Of a DNA stretch of 64,000 bases, positions 1 to 9,443 are shown one piece after another. Within the stretch, counting starts at the first letter, position 1. Every line of letters begins with the position of its first letter. Origin of the DNA: Candidatus Kuenenia stuttgartensis (GTDB lineage: Bacteria > Planctomycetota > Planctomycetia > Gemmatales > Gemmataceae); contig CAMDHK010000003.1 in the NCBI GenBank assembly GCA_945897965.1, positions 1-64,000 on the forward strand. Reading direction: 5' to 3'. Under the pieces are notes generated by a model. That model saw only the letters and a program-made list of their open reading frames with translations. It did no database searches and was not told where the DNA came from. Made by a program: the position numbers and the translations under genes.

Positions 1-198
1 GTTGATTACTGGGAGCTTTATGATCGTGAGAAAGATCCTAATGAAATGAAAAGTTTTTATGCTGACCCTTCTTATGCTGATATTGTTAAAGAGTTGAAAG
101 CTGAGTTGGCAAAGTTGAGATCTGATTTGAAAGACAATGTAGGTTCCCCTAAAGAGGCTTATGGCAACTCTGAGAATCAAAAAAAGAAGAAGCAGTAG
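1..198 (+). CDS. Sulfatase, C-terminal fragment (5' end outside window)
   Basis: The reading frame is open from base 1 and stops with TAG at 196-198, giving the last 65 residues of a protein that begins upstream. The stretch [14 protein letters not shown] is the typical C-terminal block of type I sulfatases (compare [14 protein letters not shown] in the complete sulfatase at 11920-13287). It is followed by a lysine-rich tail. The catalytic part is not visible, so the substrate cannot be judged. The stop codon lies inside a hairpin that probably ends transcription. Confidence 0.75.
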   Translation, partial: VDYWELYDREKDPNEMKSFYADPSYADIVKELKAELAKLRSDLKDNVGSPKEAYGNSENQKKKKQ

Positions 199-212
199 TA
201 TGCTTCTTTTTT
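185..212 (+). terminator. Rho-independent terminator overlapping the sulfatase stop codon
   Basis: The arm AAGAAGCA (187-194) pairs with TGCTTCTT (201-208) around a GTAGTA loop, and the right arm runs into eight T residues. The left arm is still coding sequence. The convergent DUF1559 gene ends at 241, so the hairpin may act in both directions, but the T-run favours the plus strand. Confidence 0.65.
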
Positions 213-240
213 TTAAGTTTGTTTATATGGAGTGTTTTGT

Positions 241-1452
241 TTAAAAATCTGGAGTTACTTCGCCACCCGCTTTACTTCCTAGGGCGTTATAAGATTTCTG
301 GTTGATTCCATCCACAATAAACTTAACAGACCCATCGCCCATGGAAACAACAATACCTCCTGTATGGTAACTGTTGAACCCTCTCGATTGCCAAGACTGT
401 GCACCACATGCAGCGGGATTGCAAGGTGTATTTACAGCAGTATTACTATTTATATTTAAGCCCATTTGCATACAAGGCCTAATGTAATTTGGTGGCAGGG
501 AAGTTCCACCGATAGAAAATCCTTGGTACCATCCTACTTTATTCCCTGCTGCATTGGAAACGGTATGGCCAATCATGATAGTATTTGATAAGCCGTCAGT
601 TACATCGCTAGGTCGTACATTTTTTGCAGTGGTTGCGACTCCAGTAGGATTAGTTGGGCCTTTGCCCCCACCGAAGAATCCTCTTCCCCCATTGCCATAT
701 TTATCCCCACCCAACCAAGCAGTTGGTTGCGGTGCGCCATCAGAAACGAGTGGATCTCCGCCGTTATTGTACCTCTGCCAAGAACCAGACGCAGTGTATT
801 GATCGCAACCGTCATCTCCAATTTGGCCATTATTGGTCGCGCCATATGGATAGCCAGAACTGGTTGAGTAACCGTCTCCATAAGATCCGTAATAACTTGA
901 ATGTTGGGCGTAAAAACCACCAGTTCTTTGACTAGCATTTGGAGGAGTGTCGCCAACAGCAGCAGGAGCACCATTTTGAGGAGGGCACCCCCAATCCGGG
1001 GAGCCATATACCCCTGTCATTGCGGAACCTGATTCTCCATAGGTGTTATTCGAAGCAGGTTTAGGGTCGGAAGGGCAATTGAGTGATTGGATTACAGCCA
1101 TTCTAACGGGCAGGGTTCTTGGTGTTGAATAGCTGTCATTAAAATCTACAAGTTTAGCTAAAGCTTCTTGTTCAATGTAGGGAAGTAATTTTGGAATCCA
1201 GCCCCAATTTGCCAAACCTGATTGTCCACCGGTAGCATCGAACTGAGTTTGGGGAAAAGCATTATAAACAGCTAGGTAATTATGCATAGCCAGGCTAAGT
1301 TGCTTAATATTATTGCTGCATTTGGCTCGCCCTGCAGCTTCTCTGACTTTTTGAACTGCAGGAAGCAACATGCCAATCAAAATAGCAATAATTGCAATAA
1401 CTACAAGTAATTCGATAAGTGTGAAAGCTTTTCGTAGAATATATTTTGGCAT
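241..1452 (-). CDS. DUF1559 prepilin-like protein, cassette 1
   Basis: 403-residue protein of the planctomycete DUF1559 family (H-X9-DG C-terminal type). The N-terminus [18 protein letters not shown] is a type IV prepilin signal and helix. Cleavage would fall between A9 and F10, where most relatives have glycine. The extracellular body is rich in Gly, Ser and Tyr and ends with [17 protein letters not shown], the family signature. These proteins are thought to be exported pseudopilins; their function is unknown. It is the last gene of three tandem lipoprotein + DUF1559 cassettes and lies 24 bp after its lipoprotein partner. It is the most diverged copy at DNA level. Confidence 0.9.
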   Translation of the reverse strand: MPKYILRKAFTLIELLVVIAIIAILIGMLLPAVQKVREAAGRAKCSNNIKQLSLAMHNYLAVYNAFPQTQFDATGGQSGLANWGWIPKLLPYIEQEALAKLVDFNDSYSTPRTLPVRMAVIQSLNCPSDPKPASNNTYGESGSAMTGVYGSPDWGCPPQNGAPAAVGDTPPNASQRTGGFYAQHSSYYGSYGDGYSTSSGYPYGATNNGQIGDDGCDQYTASGSWQRYNNGGDPLVSDGAPQPTAWLGGDKYGNGGRGFFGGGKGPTNPTGVATTAKNVRPSDVTDGLSNTIMIGHTVSNAAGNKVGWYQGFSIGGTSLPPNYIRPCMQMGLNINSNTAVNTPCNPAACGAQSWQSRGFNSYHTGGIVVSMGDGSVKFIVDGINQKSYNALGSKAGGEVTPDF

Positions 1453-1476
1453 CGGGGACCTTTCCTTTTTAAGAGT

Positions 1477-1929
1477 TTATTCTGTAATCTGAAAATCAAT
1501 TACATTGTTTTTTCTAGCAACTTCCGCAGTAAGACCAGAAGTTTCGGGCCTAAAGTATTTTAAAGGGGTAATGATTTTGCCCCTAACATAATCAAGGGCA
1601 TCTGCTGGTTTTAACTTGCTATCGCCACCTTCTTCAGCGCGAATTGTAATGCTGTATTTGCCAATTTTAGCACCATCATTGATTTGAAAAGAAGTAAGTT
1701 TGTATTTCCCATCTTTATCGGTACTGCCTGCTGCAACCCTTGCGGTTGTGTCTTCTGGGATAAAATTAATTGCGGCATCGGCAAGGGGTTTGCCTTTGAA
1801 AAAGATTGTTCCTGAAACAGGAGCCAAACCTCGATCGTCACCAGAGCATCCAAAATGAATGATAGATAATACAAGAAAAATCAAGTACCTGGTTTTTGTT
1901 GAAGTATTGGAATTCTGGAGATAATGCAT
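1477..1929 (-). CDS. Small lipoprotein with carboxypeptidase-regulatory-like fold, cassette 1
   Basis: 150 residues. A start at 1929 matches the two paralogues better than the upstream ATG at 1941. A signal peptide ends at a cysteine followed by SGDDRGLAPVSGT. The lipobox is poor, with His at -3. The mature part contains VSGTIFFKGKPLADAAINF and a DGKY block, typical of transthyretin/carboxypeptidase-regulatory-like beta sandwiches found next to DUF1559 genes in planctomycetes. It is nearly identical to the protein at 3229-3681. A role as an envelope-attached partner of the adjacent pseudopilin is inferred from the repeated pairing only. Confidence 0.8.
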   Translation of the reverse strand: MHYLQNSNTSTKTRYLIFLVLSIIHFGCSGDDRGLAPVSGTIFFKGKPLADAAINFIPEDTTARVAAGSTDKDGKYKLTSFQINDGAKIGKYSITIRAEEGGDSKLKPADALDYVRGKIITPLKYFRPETSGLTAEVARKNNVIDFQITE

Positions 1930-1961
1930 AATGACTGTCATTCTAGGATGATTTTAAAAAT

Positions 1962-2022
1962 TTTTCTTTATCTGGATGACGAGAATCTTAGAAGAAATTT
2001 AATCATTGTTGACCTCACCACC
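1962..2022. repeat. 61-bp perfect direct repeat, copy A
   Basis: Identical by eye to 3714-3774. It covers the intergenic spacer and the last codons (GGEVNND) of the DUF1559 gene in cassette 2. It marks the boundary between duplicated cassettes. Confidence 0.85.
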
Positions 2023-3204
2023 CGCTTTGCTGCCCAAAGCGTTAAAAGATTTCTGGTTTATTCCATCCACAATGAATTTAACAGACCCATCGCCCATGGA
2101 AACAACAATTCCTCCCGTATGATAACTGTTAAAACCTCTTGCTTGCCATGAGCCTGAACCACAAGAAGCTGGTCGACATGGGGTATTTGCGGCATTTATG
2201 CTATTGATATTTAAACCCATTTGCATGCATGACTTAAGATAATTGGGGGGGATTGATGTTCCAGCGATTGACATACCCTGATACCAGGCTGACTTTCGGT
2301 CTGCACCGTTAGAGACAGTGTGGCCGATCATGATAGTGTTGGATAATCCATCTGTAACATCAGCAATTCTTACTGTTGGGGCTGTTGTATCCCTAGGTTT
2401 TGATCCGAAACCACCCATACCTATATCAGGACCAGGTGCAAAGAATCCTCTTCCACCTGATCCATTCTTGGCTCCGCCCAAATAACCGTCTGTTGGTTGA
2501 GGAGCACCATCCGAAACCAACGGGTCTCCCCCGTTGTTGTATCGGGCCCATGAACCTCGTGCTGTGTATTGGTCACAACCATCATCGCTTGCAGGATTAT
2601 AAGCATACCCTGCACTGGTTGAATAGCCATCACCATAAGAGCCATAATAACTTGAATGTTGGGCATAATAACCAGTAGCTAAATCAGGCGAATATGAAGG
2701 GTTTCCGTAGGTGGAAATTCCTAGAACCCTTTCGTTAGGATCAGCACCCCAGTCGGGATAGCCATAAACACCATCACCATTATTGTAATCGCCATAGGTT
2801 GTATTAGAGGCGGGTTTAGGGTCAGAAGGGCAATTTAAGGATTGGATGACCGCCATTCGAAGAGGTTTTAACTGGGTTGTGAAGTATAAGTTTTTAAAAT
2901 CGACTATTTTTGCCAAGTTTTCCTGCTCGATATAGGGAAGAAGTTTTGGCGTCCACCCCCAATTGGGCCATTGAGGCCCCCCAAGGGCGGAAAACTGTGT
3001 TTGGGGAAAAGAATTATAAACACCTAGGTAATTTTGCATAGCCAAGCTTAATTGCTTGACATTATTGCTGCATTTAGCACGAGCAGCGGCTTCTCTAACT
3101 TTTTGAACTGCAGGAAGCAGTAAACCAATAAGAATTGCAATGATGGCAATAACTACTAATAATTCAATTAAAGTGAAAGCTTTTCGAAGGTTATGTCTTG
3201 GCAT
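1999..3204 (-). CDS. DUF1559 prepilin-like protein, cassette 2
   Basis: 401 residues, with the same architecture as its neighbours: prepilin motif at residues 7-14 (RKAFTLIE), one N-terminal hydrophobic helix, a Gly/Tyr/Asn-rich middle, and the C-terminal signature [17 protein letters not shown]. It lies 24 bp downstream of its lipoprotein partner. The region encoding the signal helix (3065-3186) is base-for-base identical to cassette 3, while the C-terminal signature matches cassette 1 at protein level. The gene therefore looks like a mosaic of its two neighbours. Its role is unknown beyond likely export by a type II/IV pilus-like machine. Confidence 0.9.
   Translation of the reverse strand: MPRHNLRKAFTLIELLVVIAIIAILIGLLLPAVQKVREAAARAKCSNNVKQLSLAMQNYLGVYNSFPQTQFSALGGPQWPNWGWTPKLLPYIEQENLAKIVDFKNLYFTTQLKPLRMAVIQSLNCPSDPKPASNTTYGDYNNGDGVYGYPDWGADPNERVLGISTYGNPSYSPDLATGYYAQHSSYYGSYGDGYSTSAGYAYNPASDDGCDQYTARGSWARYNNGGDPLVSDGAPQPTDGYLGGAKNGSGGRGFFAPGPDIGMGGFGSKPRDTTAPTVRIADVTDGLSNTIMIGHTVSNGADRKSAWYQGMSIAGTSIPPNYLKSCMQMGLNINSINAANTPCRPASCGSGSWQARGFNSYHTGGIVVSMGDGSVKFIVDGINQKSFNALGSKAGGEVNND
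3065..3186. repeat. 122-bp perfect repeat encoding the prepilin helix, copy A
   Basis: Identical by eye to 4817-4938. The flanks diverge on both sides, so the identity is a sharp patch, as left by gene conversion or very recent duplication. Confidence 0.85.
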
Positions 3205-3228
3205 TAGAAAGCCATCCTTTGAATCAGT

Positions 3229-3681
3229 TTATTCGGATAGTTGAAAATCGATTACATTGTTTTTTCTAGCAACTTCTGCAGTAAGACCAGAAGTTTCGGG
3301 CCTAGAGTATTTTAAAGGGGTAATGATTTTGCCTCTTACAAAATCAAGGGCGTCTGCTGGTTTTAGCTTGCTATCGCCACCTTCTTCTGCGCGAATTGTA
3401 ATGGCGTATTTGCCAATCTTAGCACCATCATTGATTTGAAAAGAGGTGAGTTTGTATTTCCCGTCTTTGTCGGAACTGCCTGCTGCAACCCGTCCAGTTG
3501 TGTCTTCTGGGATAAAATTAATTGCGGCATCAGCAAGGGGTTTGCCTTTGAAAAAGATTGTTCCTGAAACAGGAGCTAAACCTCGATCATCGCCAGAGCA
3601 TCCAAGATGAATAATAGAGATTAAAAGCAAAATCCAGTACCTGGTTTTTGCTGAAGTATTGAAATTCTGGAGAATATACAT
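3229..3681 (-). CDS. Small lipoprotein with carboxypeptidase-regulatory-like fold, cassette 2
   Basis: 150 residues, starting at MYILQNFN after a good GAAGGGA ribosome site. The signal peptide leads to a cysteine in HLGCSGDD, again with His at the -3 lipobox position. The mature part differs from cassette 1 by only a few residues. The beta-sandwich motifs VSGTIFFKGKPLADAAINF and DKDGKYKLTSF are conserved. It is presumably co-transcribed with the DUF1559 gene 24 bp downstream. Function is unknown. Confidence 0.8.
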   Translation of the reverse strand: MYILQNFNTSAKTRYWILLLISIIHLGCSGDDRGLAPVSGTIFFKGKPLADAAINFIPEDTTGRVAAGSSDKDGKYKLTSFQINDGAKIGKYAITIRAEEGGDSKLKPADALDFVRGKIITPLKYSRPETSGLTAEVARKNNVIDFQLSE

Positions 3682-3713
3682 AACGAATTCCCTTCTAGGA
3701 AGATTTTGAGAAG

Positions 3714-3774
3714 TTTTCTTTATCTGGATGACGAGAATCTTAGAAGAAATTTAATCATTGTTGACCTCACCACC
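3714..3774. repeat. 61-bp perfect direct repeat, copy B
   Basis: Second copy of the 1962-2022 repeat, at the 3' end of the cassette 3 DUF1559 gene and in the spacer before cassette 2. Confidence 0.85.
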
Positions 3775-4956
3775 ATCACGACTTCCAAGCGCATTGTATG
3801 ATTTTTGATTTATGCCATCGACTATGGTTCTAACAGAGCCATCTCCTAAGCAAACACCAATAACTCCGGTATGATAACTGTTAAATCCCCAAGCTTGCCA
3901 GCCCGGATCTCCGCAAGAAGCAGGTTTGCAAGGGGTGTTGTTGGCTTGAGTGCTGTTGATGTTAAGGCCCAATTGCATGCAAGGTCGAATAAAATTAGGG
4001 GGCAAAGAAGTTCCGCCTACGGATTGGCCTTGGTACCAAGAAGATCTATTGTGAGCGGCATTCGAAACAGTGTGACCAATCATGATAGTGTTTGAAAAAC
4101 CATCTGGAACATCAGCAATTCGGATCGTATTTGCAGTTTTTGAAGTACTTCCAGAGGGAACATTGCAATTTGGTACTCCCGTGTTGCCCCTGCCCGCAAA
4201 AAAACCTCGCCCCCCACTTACATCACCAGAGTTTCCTTTACCACTGCTTCCAAGATAGTTGGTGGTTTTAGGTCCCGCAATTGGGTCTCCACCGTTGTTG
4301 TATAGTGCCCACGACCCCCTTGCGCTGTATTTGTCGCAACCATCGTCCGATGCTGCATTGTAAGGCTTTCCCGCACTTGCAGTATACCCATCGCCAAAAG
4401 ATCCTACGTAACTGGAATGCTGAGCGTAATAAGTGTTATTTGGAAGGTCGGGGCCATCACCCGGCTGAACTTCAGCCGGGGCTATTGTGCAACTCCAACC
4501 GCTTGCATTTCCAATAACGCCCACCCCGCCGTTATAATCGCCATAGGTATTGTTGGAAGCTGGTTTAGCGTCAGAGGGGCAGTTAAGTTGTTGCAAAACA
4601 GCCATGCGCAATGGCTTAACCCTGGCAGTTCCATAACTATAGTTAAAATCGGGAAGTTTACCTAAAGCCTCTTGTTCAAGATAAGGGAGTAGTTTTGGGA
4701 TCCATCCCCAGCAGGCGAGCCCTGTCCAAGAACCATCAGATGGAAACTGTGTTTGGGGGAAACAATTGTAAGTGCCGGCATAATTTTGCATAGCTAGGCC
4801 AAGTTGTTTTAGGTTGTTGCTGCATTTAGCACGAGCAGCGGCTTCTCTAACTTTTTGAACTGCAGGAAGCAGTAAACCAATAAGAATTGCAATGATGGCA
4901 ATAACTACTAATAATTCAATTAAAGTGAAAGCTTTTCGCAATGGATTGTTTTTCAT
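3751..4956 (-). CDS. DUF1559 prepilin-like protein, cassette 3
   Basis: 401 residues. [18 protein letters not shown] at the N-terminus is a type IV prepilin-like signal. The C-terminal family signature is altered here to [17 protein letters not shown], so this copy has drifted where the other two agree. The middle domain, with repeated YNNGGDP and [10 protein letters not shown] motifs, resembles the paralogues. It is the first DUF1559 gene of the six-gene minus-strand run and lies 21 bp after its lipoprotein partner. Confidence 0.9.
   Translation of the reverse strand: MKNNPLRKAFTLIELLVVIAIIAILIGLLLPAVQKVREAAARAKCSNNLKQLGLAMQNYAGTYNCFPQTQFPSDGSWTGLACWGWIPKLLPYLEQEALGKLPDFNYSYGTARVKPLRMAVLQQLNCPSDAKPASNNTYGDYNGGVGVIGNASGWSCTIAPAEVQPGDGPDLPNNTYYAQHSSYVGSFGDGYTASAGKPYNAASDDGCDKYSARGSWALYNNGGDPIAGPKTTNYLGSSGKGNSGDVSGGRGFFAGRGNTGVPNCNVPSGSTSKTANTIRIADVPDGFSNTIMIGHTVSNAAHNRSSWYQGQSVGGTSLPPNFIRPCMQLGLNINSTQANNTPCKPASCGDPGWQAWGFNSYHTGVIGVCLGDGSVRTIVDGINQKSYNALGSRDGGEVNND
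4817..4938. repeat. 122-bp perfect repeat encoding the prepilin helix, copy B
   Basis: Second copy of 3065-3186, inside the cassette 3 DUF1559 gene. Confidence 0.85.
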
Positions 4957-4977
4957 GGGAGAGATCTTTTTAAGGAG

Positions 4978-5394
4978 TTAATCAGTCAGTGCGAAGTCTA
5001 TAACATTGTTTTTCTTAGCAACATCTGCTGTTAATCCGGAGGTTTCTGGCCTGGCATATTTAAAAGGCGTGAGCATTTTTCCTCGAACATTAGTGATATC
5101 ATCTGCAGCTTTAGGGGGGCCATCGGGAATTTCGTAGGCACGGATAGTAACGGTATGTTTACCGATTTTTGCACCATCATTGATTTGAAATGAAGTCAGT
5201 CGATATTTACCATCTTTGTCGGTGCTGCCTACGCCAACTCTGATATTATCTTCGTCGGGAGTAAAAATCACCCCGGCATTGGGAAGAGGTTTCCCATTAA
5301 ATAAAACAGTTCCTGAAACGGGCGCTAAACCCCTATCATCGCCAGAACAGCCTGCTATAGTCATTAAAATAAGAAACAATACTGAACGCAACAT
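4978..5394 (-). CDS. Small lipoprotein with carboxypeptidase-regulatory-like fold, cassette 3
   Basis: 138 residues from the ATG at 5394, which has GAGAG five bases upstream. A TTG at 5430 would add 12 residues. The signal peptide MLRSVLFLILMTIAGC ends in a good lipobox (IAGC), unlike the two other copies. The mature part VSGTVLFNGKPLPNAGVIF is clearly homologous to them but more diverged. As the first gene of the minus-strand run it probably lies just after the promoter in the 5431-5647 divergent spacer. Confidence 0.78.
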   Translation of the reverse strand: MLRSVLFLILMTIAGCSGDDRGLAPVSGTVLFNGKPLPNAGVIFTPDEDNIRVGVGSTDKDGKYRLTSFQINDGAKIGKHTVTIRAYEIPDGPPKAADDITNVRGKMLTPFKYARPETSGLTADVAKKNNVIDFALTD

Positions 5395-5647
5395 CTGTAC
5401 TCTCGGCAGGTGTGTGAAGTTGAACAACAAAGCAGTAAGTTGTTTTTAAGCTTTATTTGTGATTTAGTCAATAAAAATTGTTTTTATGGCTTAACTCACG
5501 TAGTTGTAAATCTGAGAAAAAATAAAGTTCATGTAAAGAGTTGGAGGTTTTGTTGCCGATAAGATAAGTTGGCCTTGTGTTCTGCTGTTTTTTCTTTTGT
5601 AAACAGAATGATTTGTGTTAGATTAATCTTTGTTGGATTAGGTTTAG

Positions 5648-8116
5648 GTGTTAATGATCGGTCCCGCCTTGAGACAAGCCTATATGTTGTATCTTCTTGC
5701 GTTATTATTTGCAATCTATACGAGTTCCGCAAGTTTTGCTTGGGGCGCCGATGGTTTGACCATTGAACCTCCAGTAATTGAGTTAAAAGGCCCAGGCGAA
5801 CAAGTACAAATCAGGGTTTTAAACGCCAAGGGTGAAGATGTAACTGCTAATTGTGTTTTTAAGTCACACGATGGCAACACCGTTCGGGTTTCTAATAAGG
5901 GGCAGGTGATATCCAACAAAGCTGGCCAAACGAAAATCGAAGTTGTCAATCAAAGTTCGGTTCAATTAGTTGCAGTTAAAATAGCTGAAGCAGATGCGGG
6001 TTCAAAAGTAACGTTTGAAAAAGACCTTCAGCCGATTTTGACGAGGTATGGTTGCAATGCTGGTTCATGCCACGGAAAGCAAAGAGGTCAAAATGGTTTT
6101 CAATTATCTCTTTTAGGGTTCGATAATGACTTTGATTTTTATGCGCTTACTTCGGAATCACGCGGTAGGCGGATATTTCCAGCTTCGCCCAAAGACAGTT
6201 TACTTTTGAAAAAGGCCTCCGGGCAGGTTCCGCATGGGGGTGGAAAAAAGCTTCCCGAAGATGGTAACGCTTATGCCCAAGTTCTGGAGTGGATTAAAAA
6301 TGGCCAACCTAGATCCACACATGATGAACTTAAAGTTGTAAACATTGAAATAATTCCTTCTGAAGTTAAGATGCTTCCCCGAACTAAGGTTCAGACTCGA
6401 GTTTTAGCGCGCTACAGCGATGGCACCAGCAAAGATGTCACCCATCTAGCAGCTTTTCAATCAAGTGAAAGTGTTCTTGCGTCAATTGATGCCGAAGGTA
6501 TGATTCAATCGGGGCCACTTCCTGGTGAAGCAGCTATCATGGCTCGGTTTATGGAAAAGTTTAGCGTTTGTTTGGTTACTTTACCTTTGCCAGAAACTTT
6601 AAATGTAAATTTGCCTACGAGAATTGATTCTCAGCATTACATCGACCGATTGCTTTCGGATAAATTTGTAAAGCTGGGGCTTTCTCCTTCTGACTTAGCT
6701 GCGGATCACACTTATTTAAGAAGAGTATATCTTGATCTAATCGGAAGGTTGCCAACCCCTGAAGAGTCTCGATCATGGTTGGCAGAAACAGCCCCTGACA
6801 AAAAAGAAAAGCTGGCGTTACGTTTACTTTCACGACCAGAATATGCTGATTTTTGGGCTAACAAATGGGCTGACCTTTTAAGGCCAAATCCATTTCATGT
6901 AGGTATGAAAGCGGTTTTTGTGCTTCATACCTGGTTGCGCGATTGCTTTCGCAAAAACCTTCCTTATGACCAGTTTGCGAAACAAATTATTACAGCAGAT
7001 GGTAGTACCTTTCGCGATGGTGCATCTGTGGTCATTCGAGATAAAAGGCAACCGGATGAACTTACCACCGTTATCAGTCGGCTATTTTTAGGTATCAGGC
7101 TTGAATGTGCCAAATGCCATCACCATCCATTTGAAGTTTACGGGCAAGATGATTTTTATCATTTTGCGGCATTCTTTGGCAGGATTGGAAAGAAAGGGAC
7201 GGGTATTTCAGCTCCGATTTCAGGTAGTGAAGAAATGTTTTTTCTTGCCAAAAAGGGTGATGTCAAGCATCTTCGAACAGGCGAGATAATGAAACCAGCG
7301 CCTCTAAAAGGCAAAGTAATGGAATTCACAGAAGACGAAGACCCAAGGCAAGCGCTTGCTGCTTGGATTACCTCGGATGAGAACCCCCTATTTGCTAAAG
7401 CTGCGGTCAATAGGATTTGGGCCGATTTAATGGGGAGAGGATTAGTTGATGCAGTTGATGATCTTAGAGCTACTAATCCTCCTTCTAATCCTGCTTTACT
7501 TGATGCTTTAGCGGATGATTTTCGCAAGCATCATTACGATGTTAAGCACCTTCTTTATACGATTGTTACTTCAAAAGCATATGCGCTTTCCAGTAAACCC
7601 AATGAGCGAAACCAAGGCGATACCCGTAATCATTCCAGGCATTACCGAATGCGTCCCCGGGCTGAAGTTTTGTTAGATATGGTAAGCGATGTCACCGGGG
7701 TTGCAGAAAATTTTCCTGCGATGCCTGAAGGTTCAAGAGCTATGGAAATGTGGACTTTTCGGTCAGCTTCTGAGTTTTTAGACAGCTTTGGCAGGCCCGA
7801 TCCTAATCAAGATCCTCCGTGTGAACGAAGTTCCGACTCTACAGTTGTGCAGGCCTTGCATCTTATGAATGCGAAGAATATTCAGGCTAAAATAGTTGCT
7901 GATAATGGAATTGCCTCGAAATTAGCATCTGGTTCGGGTAGTATTGAGCTGGCTATTGAAGATTTGTACCTGCGTTGTTATTGTAGATTTCCCACCAATG
8001 CTGAACGCGATGGTGTGATTTCGCTTGCGAAAAGTAAAAACCAAGCCAGAAAACAAACCTTGGAAGATTTGCTTTGGGCTTTGATAAATTCTCCTGAGTT
8101 CGTTTTGGTCGACTAA
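5648..8116 (+). CDS. DUF1549/DUF1553 protein with Ig-like domain and haem-type motifs
   Basis: 822 residues from a GTG; an ATG two codons later is also possible. Order: signal peptide, a BIG2-type Ig-like domain (about residues 40-110), a cytochrome-like segment with GCNAGSCHG (C-X4-C-H rather than C-X2-C-H), a second Ig-like stretch, DUF1549 with the canonical CAKCHHHPFE, and DUF1553 near the end. Such proteins are a planctomycete hallmark and are presumed to be periplasmic haem or metal proteins acting with DUF1501 partners. Their chemistry is unproven. The DUF1501 gene follows after 13 bp, so the two are very likely one operon. Confidence 0.9.
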   Translation: MLMIGPALRQAYMLYLLALLFAIYTSSASFAWGADGLTIEPPVIELKGPGEQVQIRVLNAKGEDVTANCVFKSHDGNTVRVSNKGQVISNKAGQTKIEVVNQSSVQLVAVKIAEADAGSKVTFEKDLQPILTRYGCNAGSCHGKQRGQNGFQLSLLGFDNDFDFYALTSESRGRRIFPASPKDSLLLKKASGQVPHGGGKKLPEDGNAYAQVLEWIKNGQPRSTHDELKVVNIEIIPSEVKMLPRTKVQTRVLARYSDGTSKDVTHLAAFQSSESVLASIDAEGMIQSGPLPGEAAIMARFMEKFSVCLVTLPLPETLNVNLPTRIDSQHYIDRLLSDKFVKLGLSPSDLAADHTYLRRVYLDLIGRLPTPEESRSWLAETAPDKKEKLALRLLSRPEYADFWANKWADLLRPNPFHVGMKAVFVLHTWLRDCFRKNLPYDQFAKQIITADGSTFRDGASVVIRDKRQPDELTTVISRLFLGIRLECAKCHHHPFEVYGQDDFYHFAAFFGRIGKKGTGISAPISGSEEMFFLAKKGDVKHLRTGEIMKPAPLKGKVMEFTEDEDPRQALAAWITSDENPLFAKAAVNRIWADLMGRGLVDAVDDLRATNPPSNPALLDALADDFRKHHYDVKHLLYTIVTSKAYALSSKPNERNQGDTRNHSRHYRMRPRAEVLLDMVSDVTGVAENFPAMPEGSRAMEMWTFRSASEFLDSFGRPDPNQDPPCERSSDSTVVQALHLMNAKNIQAKIVADNGIASKLASGSGSIELAIEDLYLRCYCRFPTNAERDGVISLAKSKNQARKQTLEDLLWALINSPEFVLVD

Positions 8117-8129
8117 AAAGGAATTTCTT

Positions 8130-9443
8130 ATGAATACTTTTATCAAAAAGATGCCTTCAAGACGCGATGGCCTGATTCTTGGGTTAGGTGGTTTACTAGG
8201 TGGCGGCTTTTGTTCGGCTTTGCAAGCTCGTGAACTCGCAACCCGTAAAGTGCAAGCTAAAAGCGTTATCTTAGTTTGGTTAGATGGTGGCCCTACTCAT
8301 TATGAAATGTTTGATCCTAAACCTGATGCACCAACTGAAATCCGCGGCTCTTTCAAGCCGATAAGCACTAAAATCCCAGGTATCCAATACTCTCAGCATC
8401 TCCCCCAGCTTGCTTCGATTGCAGATAAGCTTGCAATTGTTCGTTCTGTTCAGCATGATCAAGGTAACCACGGCGCAGGTAATCATTACATGATGACAGG
8501 GGCGCCACCCAGAATCCCAGTAGGATGTGGTGCTTTTGTTAGCTTTCACCCTAGCATGGGCTCTGTTGTTTCTTCAGAATTAGGCGCCCCTCCTGGATTG
8601 CCCCCTTATTTCTCTTTGCCTTCGATGACTCGATCAGGCGGCCCTAATTTCCTTGGAGCCCGACATGCCCCGTTTGTAGTCGATGGCAGCCCTAACAGTG
8701 CTAATTTTAGAGTTCGCGATGTAAGTCTTCCCAAAGAATTGGACGGTTCAAGAAAAGTAAACCGCGAAGAAATGCGCCAAGCTGTTGATAAATTTGTCCG
8801 ATTTGCTGACAAGCAAGTTGGTGATCCTGCAACCGCAATGGACGATCATTACCGACAGGGGCTTGACCTCATGCGTTCTGCAGAAGCACAAGCTGCTTTT
8901 GATATTCAGCGCGAGCCAGACTCTGTGCGCGAAACCTATGGCAGAAATGATTTCGGCCAGCGAGCACTTCTTGCTCGTAGATTGGTTGAGGCTGGTGTTC
9001 CATTTATTGTTCTTAATGATGGTGGTTGGGATCATCACACCAATATTTTCCCTACTTTGGAAAAACGATTACCTAGTTTCGATGCTACTATTGCGGCATT
9101 GGTTAAAGATCTTGATCAACGGGGTATGCTTGAAACTACATTGGTTTTGGTTTTAGGTGAATTTGGTCGTACTCCACAAATTAACAAAGATGGTGGCCGC
9201 GATCATTGGTCAAATGCAATGTCTATCATGGTGGCGGGTGGCGGAACTCCAGGTGGTCAAGTTGTTGGTGCCACTGATAAACGTGGTTACGCAGCTTGCG
9301 AAAGAGTTCTTACTCCTGAGCATTTCTCTTCAACCATATATTCCAAATTGGGCATTGCGCCTGATAAAATTCTATATGCGCCTAACGGTAGGCCTTCACA
9401 TATTGTTAGCAATCCTGAAATCATCAAGGAGCTTATGGGGTAA
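8130..9443 (+). CDS. DUF1501 family exported protein
   Basis: 437 residues with a good ribosome site (AAGGAATTTCTT). A twin-arginine-like start (SRRDGLILGLGG) suggests Tat export. The DUF1501 body belongs to the alkaline-phosphatase/sulfatase superfamily. It shows VILVWLDGGPTHYEMFDPKP, GEFGRTP and GRDHW, which match metal-site positions of the family. The stop codon overlaps the start of the next gene by one base (TAATG), so the two are translationally coupled. DUF1501 proteins nearly always accompany DUF1553 proteins, as here. Confidence 0.92.
   Translation: MNTFIKKMPSRRDGLILGLGGLLGGGFCSALQARELATRKVQAKSVILVWLDGGPTHYEMFDPKPDAPTEIRGSFKPISTKIPGIQYSQHLPQLASIADKLAIVRSVQHDQGNHGAGNHYMMTGAPPRIPVGCGAFVSFHPSMGSVVSSELGAPPGLPPYFSLPSMTRSGGPNFLGARHAPFVVDGSPNSANFRVRDVSLPKELDGSRKVNREEMRQAVDKFVRFADKQVGDPATAMDDHYRQGLDLMRSAEAQAAFDIQREPDSVRETYGRNDFGQRALLARRLVEAGVPFIVLNDGGWDHHTNIFPTLEKRLPSFDATIAALVKDLDQRGMLETTLVLVLGEFGRTPQINKDGGRDHWSNAMSIMVAGGGTPGGQVVGATDKRGYAACERVLTPEHFSSTIYSKLGIAPDKILYAPNGRPSHIVSNPEIIKELMG

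Noticed and set aside
554-1007. Open frames on either strand inside the DUF1559 gene
   Set aside because: They lack ribosome sites and protein-like composition and are shadows of the real gene; the same holds for similar frames within other genes.
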